From Siderastrea siderea (Eukaryota > Cnidaria > Anthozoa > Scleractinia > Rhizangiidae), in NCBI GenBank assembly GCA_964030785.1, contig OZ034978.1, positions 764,001-828,000 on the forward strand: DNA of 64,000 nt. Direction: 5' to 3'. This document shows positions 38,238 through 49,241 of the stretch, piece by piece (positions within the stretch are counted from its first letter, which is position 1; each line of letters opens with the position of its first letter). Position numbers and translations under genes: made by a program. A model generated the notes under the pieces. The model had not been told where the DNA came from, did no database searches, and was given only the letters and a program-made list of their open reading frames with translations.

Positions 38238-38531
38238 TTAGGAAGACCAAAACATTTCATCGCGTGAAGAACGCGCACCGTAATGAATTAAAATGTCGGT
38301 GAATAAGCTTGACCAGCATTTCAGTCTATTGGATATCTTTTGGTTGACTAGTGCAATAACCAAGAAGGTCCCTGAATAATGATTTCTTTCATAAGCTTGA
38401 CTGTTCTGGTACGTCTGCCACGCGAAGGAGAGCATAAACCGCTTAGAGTCCTGGCGTTGTCTCGAACATTTCACGAGAAAAATGGCAAACAACACCAAAA
38501 TAACCAGCCAGATGTAACCGCTATTAATTTG
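38238..38531 (-). pseudogene. Gene fragment with one membrane-helix-like segment, longer form
   Basis: Equivalent of the frame at 23,621, but the 16 bp at 38,298-38,313 are present. The frame therefore continues past KCWSSLFTDILIHYGARS to EMFWSS and a stop at 38,238. The hydrophobic run IWLVILVLFAIFLV is unchanged. It differs at KCSRQRQDSKR, where copy 1 has KCARQRQESKR. No ATG, no known domain recognised; flanked by satellite only about 160 bp upstream and 830 bp downstream. Confidence 0.33.
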
Positions 38532-38676
38532 TTAAGGCCAAACAAGTGAATGAAGGCCCAAACTGGCCGTATTGGCGCGGATGTAGCCGGATTTCAATTA
38601 ACTGTGAAAAAATCCTGATTTTAGATGGCATAGAAAATGGCAGATTTCTCATTCGATGCGCGCAAAGCACTATGGG

Positions 38677-38689
38677 TGACTAGGATATT
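38677..38689 (-). repeat. Right terminal inverted repeat, insert copy 2
   Basis: TGACTAGGATATT followed by TTAA and normal beta satellite. Confidence 0.55.
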
Positions 38690-38916
38690 TTAACAAGTCA
38701 CTAAAATCTCGTTTTGTCAAAACTTGCAGGGAAGAGGCCTTACCAGGTGTTTTATGATGATTTTCATCTCTCTTTCATTCCCTCAGTCTTAGCTCTCTAC
38801 GACGCATAACGAATTCTGTCCAAGACGAGTCTTTCGTAAACTGTATTTATTCAAAAGTTGCCGGAAAGAGCTCAAATGACTTATCTCATGATGACTTCCA
38901 TATCCGTGGCATATTC
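38690..38916 (-). repeat. Inverted block beta-8, right part
   Basis: Resumes TTAACAAGTCACTAAAATC and exits at GGCATATTC. Confidence 0.9.
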
Positions 38917-40046
38917 TTGAAAAACTCATAGTAGACAGAAATCGTTATGGGTCTCTGATAGCTAATAGTAAGATAACGTATTAGAGACATGGAAATCAAC
39001 ATGAAACACATAGTTTGGTCTTTTGCCTGCAAGTTTTGGGAAAACGAGGTTTGAGTGACTCGTTATCGACAAAATTCGGTCCGTGTCGTAAAGGGCGAAA
39101 GCTTTCAAAGTATTCCAAAGACATCAAAGTCATCATGAATCAAGTGATTTGCGCTGTTTCCGGCAGCTATTGAATAAATCCAGTTTTCGAAAGACTAATA
39201 ATGGACAGAATTCGTTATGCTTCGTAGAGAGCAAAAAATCATATAAATCATGATAAAACCCCTGGTTTGCTCAGTTCCCAACAACTTCTGACCAAACGGG
39301 ATTTGCAATGAGTCGTTAGGTATGCATTTCGGTTTGTGTCGTACACTACTGTTAAGGCTTGCAAAATATGCCACGGATATGGAAATCATCATGAGAGAAG
39401 TGATTTGAGCTTTTTCCAGCAACTTTTAATTTTAAATAAATGCAGTTTTCGAAAAACTCATAATGGACAGAAATCGTTGCGCGTCGTGGAGAGCTAAAAC
39501 TGAATGTCCTACAGACGTAAGCTAAAGCTGAGAGAATGTAGTAAATATATGAACATGATCATAAAAAGCCTGGTTTGGTCAGTTGCCAACAGCTTTTGAC
39601 AAAAGGAGATTTGCAGTCACTCGTTATGGACTAAAGTCGATCCGTGTCCTTAAGCAAAGCTTTCAGAATATGGCACAGACATTAAATTCATCATGAAAGA
39701 AGTGATTTGAGCTGTTTTGGTCAACTATAGAATAAATCCAGTTTCAAAAAGACCCATAATGAACAGAAATCGTTATGCGTTGTAAGAAGCTAATACTAAG
39801 AGAATGTTCGACACACATGGAAATCATCATAAAACACCTAGTGAGGTCTTTTCCCAGTAAGGTTTGACAAAACGAAATTTCAGTAACAAGTTATGGGCAA
39901 AAGGCAATCCGTGTCGTACATGGCTGAATCTTGCAGAATATGAAACAGACAAAAAAAGTCATCATGAAACAGATTATTTAAGCTCTTTCCGGGAACTATT
40001 GAAAAATGCAGTTTTCGAAAGGCCTATAATGGACAGTAATATGCCT
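38917..40046 (+). repeat. Forward satellite block, ~4.2 monomers
   Basis: 1130 bp, partner of 24,215-25,343. Confidence 0.88.
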
Positions 40047-40542
40047 GTGACATATTCTCAAAGCTTTAGCCCTTTACGACACGGACGGAATTTTGTCCAT
40101 AACGACTCACTGTAATCTCGTTTTCCCAAAACTTGCTGGCAGAAGAACAAACCATCGGTTTCTGGTGATACCCATGTCTCTAGTACATTCGCTACGATTT
40201 AGCTCTCCACGAGACATAACAAATTCTGGCCATTATGAGTCTTTCGAAAACGAGAGTTATTCTATAGTTTCTGGAAACAGCTAAGATCACTTGCTTCATG
40301 ATGACTTCAATGTCTGTGGCATATTCTGAAACTTTAGCTCTCTTACGACACAGACTGAATTTTGTCCTTAACGAGTCACTAAAATCTTGTTTTGTTAAAA
40401 CGTGCTGAAAAAAGGCGTTACCAGGTCTTTTATGATGATTTCCATCTCTGTAGTACATTCTCTTAGTTTTAGCTCTGTACTACACATAACGAATTCTGTC
40501 CAGTATGAGTCTTTCGAAAACTGCATTTATTCAAAAGTTGCC
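40047..40542 (-). repeat. Inverted block alpha-10
   Basis: Hairpin at 40,038-40,056 with GACATATT (one mismatch). Partner of alpha-8. Confidence 0.88.
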
Positions 40543-41581
40543 GTGGTAGAGAGCTAATCCTGAGAGAATGTCCTACAGACATAAAAATCATGATAAAACA
40601 CATGGTTTACTCGATTCCCAACAACTTCTGACAAAACGACTTTTGCAATGACCCGTTAGCGACGTATTTCGGTTTGAGTCGTACACTGTTAAAGCTTGCA
40701 GAATATGCATGGATATGGAAGTCATCGTGAGAGAAGTGATTTGAGCTGTTTCCTGCAACTTTTGAATCAATGCAGTTTTTGAAAGACTCATAATGGCCAG
40801 AATTGGTTATTCGTGGTAGAGAGGTAAGGCTGAGAGAATGTCCTACAGACATGGAAAACATAAGAAGACAGTTTGCTCTTTTTCCGGAAAGTTTTGAAAT
40901 AACGAGATTTCAGTGACTCGTTATGGACAAAATACAGTCCGTGTCGTAAAGGGCTAAGGCTTGCAGAATATGGCACAGACAACGAAGTTATGATGAAAGA
41001 AGTGATTTGAACTGTTTCCTGCAGCTATTGAATAAATCCTGTTTTTGAAAGACTCATAATGGCGAGAATTCCTTAGGCGTCGTGGAGAGCTGGTCACTTC
41101 CCAACAACTTTTGACCAATAAATCCTGTTTTGGAAAGACATAATGGAGAGAATTCGCTATGCGTCGTAGAGAGCTAAAACAAGGAGAATCTACTGCAGAG
41201 ATGGAAATCTTCATAAAACATCTGGTAAGTACTTTTGCCAGCAAGTTTTAAAAAAATGAGACTTTAGCGACTCGTTATGGCCAAATACGGTCTGTGTCGT
41301 AAAGGGCTAAAGTTGCAGAATGTGCCACAGACATCGAAGTCATGATGTCTGTCATGTTTTAGCTGTTTCCAGGAACTATAGAATAAATTCAGTTTTAGAA
41401 AGACTCATAATGGACAGAACTCCTTATGCATCGTAAAGAGCTAAAACTGAGAATGTCCTACAGACATAAAAATCATGATCAAACACCGTTCTTTTCGATT
41501 CTCAAGACTTCTGACAAAACGATATTTGCAGTGACCCGTTATGGACGTATTTCGGTTTGTGTCGTACACTGTTAAACCTTG
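40543..41581 (+). repeat. Forward satellite block, ~3.8 monomers, single-copy 106-bp state
   Basis: Partner of 25,840-26,881. It has a private change near 41,341-41,358 (GATGTCTGTCATGTTTTAGC in place of GATGAGGGAAATTATTTTAGC). Confidence 0.88.
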
Positions 41582-41930
41582 GAAAACTGGATTTTTCAAA
41601 GGTTCTCGGGAAAAACTCAGATCACTTGGTTGATGATGACTTCGATGACTATTAGATATTTTGAAACTTTAGCCCTGTACGACAGAGACCGAATTTTTTC
41701 CTTAACAAGTCACTAAAATCTCGTTTTGTCAAAACCTGCAGGGAAGAGGCTTTCCCAGGTGTTTTATGATTATTTTCATTTCTGTAGTACATTCTCTCAG
41801 TTTTAGCTCTCTACGACCCATAACGAATTCTGTCCAAGATGAGTCTTTCGTAAACTACATTTATTCAAAAGTTGCCGGAAAGAGCTCAAATGACTTATCT
41901 CATGATGACTTCGATATCCGTGGCATATTC
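41582..41930 (-). repeat. Inverted block beta-9
   Basis: Partner of beta-6. The 10.7-kb duplication ends shortly downstream, at about 42,180. Confidence 0.9.
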
Positions 41931-42391
41931 TTGAAAAAACTCATAATAGACAGAATTCGTTATGGGTCTCTGATAGCTAATACTAAGATAACGTATTACA
42001 GACATGGAAATCATCACGAAACACCTACTTTTCTCTTTTGCCGGCACGTTTTGGAAAAACGAGGTTTGAGTGACTCGTTATCGACAAAATTCGGTCCGTG
42101 TCGTAAAGGGCGAAAGCTTTCAAAATATTCCAAAGACATCAAAGTCATCATGAATCAAATGCTTTGAGCTGTTTCCGGCAAGTATTGAATAAATCCAGTT
42201 TTCGAAAGACTCATAATGGACAGAATTCGTTATGCTTCGTAGAGAGCTAAAACTGAGAGAATGCCCTACAGACATAAAAATCATGATAAAATACCTTTCT
42301 TTTCGATTCTCAATAACTTCTGACAAAACGATATTTGCAGTGACCCGTTATGGACGTATTTCGGTTTGTGTCGTACACTGGTTAAAGCTTG
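41931..42391 (+). repeat. Short forward block, ~1.7 monomers, between two beta blocks
   Basis: At 461 bp it is the shortest forward stretch. Beta-9 and beta-10 follow each other with no alpha between, so the usual alternation has been broken by deletion or exchange. The downstream half has the CTTTCTTTTCGATTCTCAA A-tail that normally precedes a beta block. Confidence 0.88.
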
Positions 42392-42737
42392 GAAAACTGG
42401 ATTTTTCAATGGTTCTCGGGAACAGCTCATATCACTTGGTTGATGACTTCGATGTCTGTTAGATATTTTGAAACCTTAGCCCTTTACGACAGAGACCGAC
42501 TTTTGTGGTTAACAAGTCACTAAAATCTCGTTTTGTCAAAACTTGCAGGGAAGAGGGCTTACCAGGTGTTTTATGATGATTTTAATCTCTTTTGTACATT
42601 CTCTCAGTTTTAGCTCCCTACGACGCATAACGAATTCTGTCCAAGATGAGTCATTCGTAAACTGCATTTATTCAAAAGTTGCCGGAAAGAGCTCAAATGA
42701 CTTATCTCATGATGACTTCCATATCCGTGGCATATTC
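42392..42737 (-). repeat. Inverted block beta-10
   Basis: Near full length. It loses GAT of the TTGATGATGACTTCG motif near 42,441 and has CCTACGACGCATAACG at the core. Confidence 0.9.
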
Positions 42738-44038
42738 TTGAAAAACTCATAATAGACAAAATTCGTCATGGGTCTCTGATAGCTAATACTAAGATAACGT
42801 ATTACAGACATGGAAATCATCATGAAACACCTAGTTTGGTGTTTTGCCGGCACGTTTTGGGTAAACGAGGTTTGAGTGACTCGTTATCGACAAAATTCAG
42901 TCCGTGTCGTAAAGGGCCGAAGCTTTCAAAATATTCCAAAGACATCAAAGTCATCATGAATCAAGTGATTTGAGCTGTTTCCGGCGACTATTGAATAAAT
43001 CCAGTTTTCGAAAGACTAGTAATGGACAGAATTCATTATGCTTCGTAGAGAGCTAAAACTGAGAGAATGTCCTTCAAATATAAAAATCATGATAAAACTC
43101 CTGGTTTGCTCAGTTCCCAACAACTTCTGACCAAACGGGATTTGCAGTGAGTCGTTAGGGATGCATTTCGATTTGTGTCGTACACTACTGTTAAAGCTTG
43201 CAAAATATGCCACGGATATGGAAATCATCATGAGAGAGGTCATTTGAGCTTTTTCCAGCAACTTTTAATTTTTAATAAATGCAGTTTTCGAAAAACTCAT
43301 AATGGACAGAAATCGTTACGCGTCGTGGAGAGCTAAAGTTGAATGGCCTACAGACTTAAGCTAAAGCTGAGAGAATGTAGTAAAGATATGAACATCATCA
43401 TAAAAAGCCTGGTTTGGTCAGTTGCCAACAACTTTTGACAAAATGAGATTTGCAGTCACTCGTTAGCGACGTAATTTGATTCGTTTCGTACCGAATTAAA
43501 GCTTGCAGTATACGCTATTGACATCGAAGTCATCATGAAGCAAGTTATTTGAGCTGTTTCCGGCAGCTACTTAAATAAATTCGTTTTTCGAAAGACATAT
43601 TGGAGAGAATTCGCCATGCGTCGTAGAGAGCTAAAACAAGGAGAATCTACTGCAGAGATGGAAATCTTCATAAAACATCTGGTAAGTACTTTTGCCAGCA
43701 AGTTTTAAAAAAATGAGACTTTAGCGACTCGTTATGGCCAAATACGGTCTGTGTCGTAAAGGGCTAAGGTTGCAGAATGTGCCACAGACATCGAAGTCAT
43801 GATGAGGGAAATTATGTTAGCTGTTTCCAGGAACTATAGAATAAATTCAGTTTTAGAAAGACTCATAATGGACAGAACTCCTTATGCATCGTAAAGAGCT
43901 AAAACTGAGAATGTCCTACAGACAAAAATCATGATTAAACACCTGTCTTTTCGATTCTCAAGAACTTCTGACAAAATGATATTTGCAGTGACCCGTTATG
44001 GACGTATTTCGGTTTGTGTCGTACACTGTTAAACCTTG
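42738..44038 (+). repeat. Forward satellite block, ~4.8 monomers
   Basis: 1301 bp. The left part resembles the block after beta-8 (TTTTAATTTTTAATAAATG at 43,264). From about 43,616 on it is the start of the 7,920-bp-spaced duplication. Confidence 0.88.
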
Positions 44039-44387
44039 GAAAACTGGATTTTTCAAAGGTTCTCGGGAAAAACTCAGATCACTTGGTTGATGATGACTTC
44101 GATGACTATTAGATATTTTGAAACTTTAGCCTTGTACGACAGAGACCGAATTTTTTCCTTAACAAGTCACTAAAATCTCGTTTTGTCAAAACCTGCAGGG
44201 AAGAGGCTTTCCCAGGTGTTTTATGATTATTTTCATCTCTGTAGTACATTCTCTCAGTTTTAGCTCTCTACGACCCATAACGAATTCTGTCCAAGATGAG
44301 TCTTTCGTAAACTACATTTATTCAAAAGTTGCCGGAAAGAGCTCAAATGACTTATCTCATGATGACCTCGATATCCGTGGCATATTC
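44039..44387 (-). repeat. Inverted block beta-11
   Basis: Third beta in a row without an alpha. The subtype carries GATGACCTCGATATCC, shared with beta-12 and beta-13. Confidence 0.9.
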
Positions 44388-46500
44388 TTGAAAAAACCCA
44401 TAATAGACAGAATTCGTTATGGGTCTCTGATAGCTAATACTAAGATAACGTATTACAGACATGGAAATCATCATGAAACACCTAGTTTTGTCTTTTGCCG
44501 GCATGTTTTGGGAAAACGAGGTTTGAGTGACTCGTTATCGACAAAATTCAGTCCGTGTCGTAAAGGGCGAAAGCTTTCAAAATATTCCAAAGACATCAAA
44601 GTCATCATCAATCAAGTGATTTGAGCTGTTTTCGGCAACTATTGAATAAATCCAGTTTTCGAACGACTAATAATGGACAGAATTCGTTATGCTTCGTAGA
44701 GAGCTAAGACTGAGAGAATGCCCTAAAGACATAAAAATCATACTAAAACTCCTGGTTTGCTCAGTTCCCAACAACTTCTGACCAAACGGGATTTGCAGCG
44801 AGTCGTTAGGGATGCCTTTCGGTTTGTGTCGTACACTGTTACAGCTTGCAAAATATGCCACGGATATGGAAGTCATCATGAGAGAAGTGATTTGAGCTTT
44901 TTCCAGCAACTTTTAAATAAATGCAGTTTTCGAAAAACTCATACTGGAAAGAAACCGTTATGTGTCGTGGAGCGCTAAAACTGAATGTCCTACAGACTTA
45001 AGCTAAAGCTGAGAGAATGTAGTAAAGATATGGAAATCATCATAAAAAGCCCAGTTTGGTCAGTTCCCAACAATTTCTGGCAAAAGGACTATGGACTAAA
45101 TTCGGTCCGTGTCCTAAGGGGCCAAGGCTTTGAGAATATGAGACAGGCATTACAGTCGTCATGAAAGAAGTCATTTGAGCTGTTTCCGTCAACTATGGAA
45201 TAAAGCCAGTTTTCGAGAGTCTCATGATGGAGAGAATTCGTTATGCGTAGTGGAGAGCTAGAACTGAAACAATGTCCTACAGACATGACAATCAGGATAA
45301 AACACCTGGTTTGGTCAGTTTCCAAAATGATCTGACAAAACGAGATCTGCAGTGACTCGGTAGGGACGTATGTGGGTTTGTGTCGTACAGGGGTTAAAGG
45401 TTGCAGAACATCCCACAGACATCGAAGTCATCATGAAACTAGTGATTTAAGTTTCTTCCGGAAGCTATTTCTAAAATGCAGTTTTCGAATGACTCATAAT
45501 GGACAGAATTCCTTTTGGGTCGCAGAGAGCTAAAACTAAGAGAATTGTACTACAGACATGGAAATCATCAAGAAACAGCTGGTAAGGTCTTTTGCCAAAG
45601 AGTTCTGACAAAAAGAGATTTGCTGTGACTCGTTATTGACTAAAACCGTTCAGAATGTGCCACAGACATTAAAGTCATCATGAAAGAAGTGATTTGAACT
45701 GTTACCGTCAACTATAGAATAAATATGGTTTTCGAACGATTCATAATGGACAGAATTCGTTATGCGTCGTAAAGAGCTGATACTAAGAGAACGTACAACA
45801 GACATGGAAATCATCATAAAACACCGAGTAAGGTCTTTTCCCAGCAAGTTTTGACAAAACGTAATTTCAGTAACAAGTTATGGACAAAAGGCAATCCGTG
45901 TCGTACATTGCTGAAACTTGCAGAATATAAAGCAGACAACAAAGTCATCATGAAACAGGTGGATTCAGCTGTTTCCGGTAACTATTGAAAAACGCAGTTT
46001 TCGAAAGGCTCATAATGGACAGTATTCGTTATGTGTCGTAAAAAGCTAAAACTGATTGAATGTTCTTCAGATATGAAAATCATGATAAAACAATTGGTTT
46101 GGTGAGTTCCATACAACTTCTGACAAAACGAGATTTGCAGTGACTCGTTATGGAGTAAGTTTGGTCCGTGTCCTTAAGGGCCAAAGCTTTCAGAATATGC
46201 CACAGACAGTAAAGTCATCATGAAAGAAGTGATTTGAGCTGTTTCCGTCGACTATAGAATAAATCCAGTTTTCGAAAGACCCATAATGGACAGAATGTGT
46301 TATGCGTCGTAAAGAGCTAAAACTGAGAGAATGTTCTTCAGATATGAAAATCATGATAAAACAATTGGTTTGGTGAGTTCCATACAATTTCTGACAAAAC
46401 GAGATTTGCAGTGACTCGTTTTGGTCCGTGTCCTTAAGGGCCAAAGCTTTCAGAATACCGAACAGACATTAAAGTCATCATGAAAGAAGTGATTTGAGCT
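44388..46500 (+). repeat. Forward satellite block, ~7.8 monomers
   Basis: 2113 bp, the same as 52,308-54,420. Near 46,310-46,440 an A half is joined to a repeated copy of the upstream GAGAATGTTCTTCAGATATG unit. This gives a local tandem of the monomers at 46,055 and 46,330. Confidence 0.9.
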
Positions 46501-46708
46501 GTAATCTCGTTTTCCCAAAACTTGCTGGCAGAAGAACAAACCATCGGTTTCTGGTGATACCCATGTCTCTAGTACATTCGCTACGATTTAGCTCTCCACG
46601 AGACATAACAAATTCTGGCCATTATGAGTCTTTCGAAAACTAGAGTTATTCTATAGTTTCTGGAAACAGCTAAGATCACTTGCTTCATGATGACTTCAAT
46701 GTCTGTGG
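46501..46708 (-). repeat. Inverted block gamma-1
   Basis: 208 bp entered at GATTTGAGCT|GTAATCTCG and left at GTCTGTGG|GAGCTAAAACTG. CTGT at entry and GTGGGAGCT-like sequence at exit are shared by both strands' monomers, giving microhomology at each switch. It matches the middle of alpha blocks, so it may be a trimmed alpha. Confidence 0.88.
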
Positions 46709-47258
46709 GAGCTAAAACTGAATGTCCTACAGACGTAAGCTAAAGCTGAGAGAATGTAGTAAAGATATGAACATGACCATAAAAAGCCTGGTTTGGTCAG
46801 TTGCCAACAGCTTTTGACAAAAGGAGATTTGCAGTCACTCGTTATGGACTAAAGTCGATCCGTGTCCTTAAGCAAAGCTTTCAGAATATGGCACAGACAT
46901 TAAATTCATCATGAAAGAAGTGATTTGAGCTGTTTTTGTCAACTATAGAATAAATCCAGTTTCCGAAAGACCCATAATGAACAGAACTCGTTATGCGTTG
47001 TAGGAAGCTAATACTAAGAGAATGTTCGACACACATGGAAATCATCATAAAACACCTAGTGAGGTCTTTTATGGACAAGTTATGGACAAAAGGCAATGGA
47101 CAAGTTATGGACAAAAGGCAATCCGTGTCGTACATGGCTGAATCTTGCAGAATATGAAACAGACAAAAAAGTGATCATGAAACAGATTATTTAAGCTTTT
47201 CCGGGAACTATTGAAAAATGCAGTTTTCGAAAGGCCTATAATGGACAGTAATATGCCT
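46709..47258 (+). repeat. Forward block, two monomers, with 25-bp tandem duplication
   Basis: Lies between gamma-1 and alpha-11 and contains the 47,071-47,120 duplication. Confidence 0.9.
47071..47120 (+). repeat. 25-bp tandem duplication
   Basis: Two exact copies of a unit starting ATGGACAAGTTATGGACA and ending AAAGGCA (47,071-47,095 and 47,096-47,120). They replace the usual CCCAGCAAGTTTTGACAAAA stretch. Confidence 0.95.
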
Positions 47259-47754
47259 GTGACATATTCTCAAAGCTTTAGCCCTTTACGACACGGACGG
47301 AATTTTTTCCATAACGACTCACTGTAATCTCGTTTTCCCAAAACTTGCTGGCAGAAGAACAAACCATCGGTTTCTGGTGATACCCATGTCTCTAGTACAT
47401 TCGCTACGATTTAGCTCTCCACGAGACATAACAAATTCTGGCCATTATGAGTCTTTCGAAAACTAGAGTTATTCTATAGTTTCTGGAAACAGCTAAGATC
47501 ACTTGCTTCATGATGACTTCAATGTCCGTGGCATATTCTGAAACTTTAGCTCTCTTACCACACAGACTGAATTTTGTCCTTAACGAGTCACTAAAATCTT
47601 GTTTTGTTAAAACGTGCTGAAAAAAGGCGTTACCTGGTGTTTTATGATGATTTCCATCTCTGTAGTACATTCTCTTAGTTTTAGCTCTCTACTACACATA
47701 ACGAATTCTGTCCAGTATGAGTCTTTCGAAAACTGCATTTATTCAAAAGTTGCC
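47259..47754 (-). repeat. Inverted block alpha-11
   Basis: Hairpin at 47,250-47,268 with GACATATT (one mismatch). Confidence 0.88.
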
Positions 47755-48892
47755 GTGGTAGAGAGCTAAACCTGAGAGAATGTCCTACAGACATAAAAAT
47801 CATGATAAAACACATGGTTTACTCGATTCCCAACAACTTCTGACAAAACGACTTTTGCAATGACCCGTTAGCGACGTATTTCGGTTTGAGTCGTACACTG
47901 TTAAAGCTTGCAGAATATGCATGGATATGGAAGTCATCGTGAGAGAAGTGATTTGAGCTGTTTCCTGCAACTTTTGAATCAATGCTGTTTTTGAAAGACT
48001 CATAATGGCCAGAATTGGTTATTCGTGGTAGAGAGGTAAGGCTGAGAGAATGTCCTACAGACATGGAAAACATAAGAAGACAGTTTGCTCTTTTTCCGGA
48101 AAGTTTTGAAATAACGAGATTTCAGTGACTCGTTATGGACAAACTACAGTCCGTGTCGTAAAGGGCTAAGGCTTGCAGAATATGGCACAGACAACGAAGT
48201 TATGATGAAAGAAGTGATTTCCTGCAGCTATTGAATAAATCCTGTTTTTTAAAGACTCATAGTGGCGCGAATTCCTTAGGCGTCGTGGAGAGCTGGTCAC
48301 TTCCCAACAACTTTTGACCAATAAATCCTGCAGCTATTGAATAAATCCTGTTTTTGAAAGACTCATAGTGGCGAGAATTCCTTAGGCGTCGTGGAGAGCT
48401 GGTCACTTCCCAACAACTTTTGACCAATAAATCCTGTTTTGGAAAGACATAATGGAGAGAATTCGCTATGCGTCGTAGAGAGCTAAAACAAGGAGAATCT
48501 ACTGCAGAGATGGAAATCTTCATAAAACATCTGGTAAGTACTTTTGCCAGCAAGTTTTAAAAAAATGAGACTTTAGCGACTCGTTATGGCCAAATACGGT
48601 CTGTGTCGTAAAGGGCTAAAGTTGCAGAATGTGCCACAGACATCGAAGTCATGATGAGGGAAATTATTTTAGTTATTTCCAGGAACTATAGAATAAATTC
48701 AGTTTTAGAAAGACTCATAATGGACAGAACTCCTTATGCATCGTAAAGAGCTAAAACTGAGAATGTCCTACAGACATAAAAATCATGATCAAACACCTTT
48801 CTTTTCGATTCTCAAGAACTTCTGACAAAACGATATTTGCAGTGACCCGTTATGGACGTATTTCGGTTTGTGTCGTACACTGTTAAACCTTG
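47755..48892 (+). repeat. Forward satellite block, ~4.2 monomers, with 106-bp duplication
   Basis: 1138 bp, like 196-1333. The 106-bp tandem is at 48,220-48,431, with the upstream 9-bp loss present. Confidence 0.9.
48220..48431 (+). repeat. 106-bp tandem duplication (two copies)
   Basis: Same units as at 661-872, with the preceding GAACTGTTT deleted. Confidence 0.9.
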
Positions 48893-49241
48893 GAAAACTG
48901 GATTTTTCAAAGGTTCTCGGGAAAAACTCAGATCACTTGGTTGATGATGACTTCGATGACTATTAGATATTTTGAAACTTTAGCCCTGTACGACAGAGAC
49001 CGAACTTTTTCCTTAACAAGTCACTAAAATCTCGTTTTGTCAAAACCTGCAGGGAAGAGGCTTTCCCAGGTGTTTTATGATTATTTTCATCTCTGTAGTA
49101 CATTCTCTCAGTTTTAGCTCTCTACGACCCATAACGAATTCTGTCCAAGATGAGTCTTTCGTAAACTACATTTATTCAAAAGTTGCCGGAAAGAGCTCAA
49201 ATGACTTATCTCATGATGACCTCGATATCCGTGGCATATTC
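48893..49241 (-). repeat. Inverted block beta-12
   Basis: Full length, lacking the ~65-bp deletion of its upstream-neighbour homologue beta-14. This marks the right edge of the 5.35-kb duplication near 48,966. Confidence 0.9.

Larger units (their letters stand above)
37402..38689. mobile_element. Non-satellite insert, copy 2: putative TIR element flanked by TTAA
   Basis: 1288 bp and flanked on both sides by TTAA (37,398-37,401 and 38,690-38,693), as expected for a 4-bp target duplication. Ends are AGGATTCTAGTCA and, complemented, AATATCCTAGTCA (10 of 13 equal, TCA-proximal bases identical). Compared with copy 1 it has an extra 16 bp at 38,298-38,313 and an extra 19 bp at 38,627-38,645. The latter is bounded by AGAT on both sides, typical of a slippage or microhomology deletion in copy 1. 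Elsewhere the copies differ by scattered substitutions. Confidence 0.65.
31381..42180. repeat. Second copy of ~10.7-kb segmental duplication
   Basis: Partner of 16,763-27,480, with all inverted blocks in the same order: beta, F, alpha, F, beta plus insert, F, alpha, F, beta. The insert was therefore carried along rather than inserted twice. Confidence 0.9.
43616..48966. repeat. First copy of ~5.35-kb duplication, 7,920-bp spacing
   Basis: Near-identical to 51,536-56,887. The offset is 7,920 up to about 46.9 kb and 7,921 after a 1-bp insertion (ATTAAATTC to ATTTAAATTC near 54,830). It ends at the site of the ~65-bp deletion that marks beta-14. Confidence 0.92.

Noticed and set aside
22734..38689. 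Two independent insertions of the same element into the same site
   Set aside because: Flanking satellite is collinear for ~5 kb on both sides at a nearly constant offset, so one insertion followed by segmental duplication is simpler.
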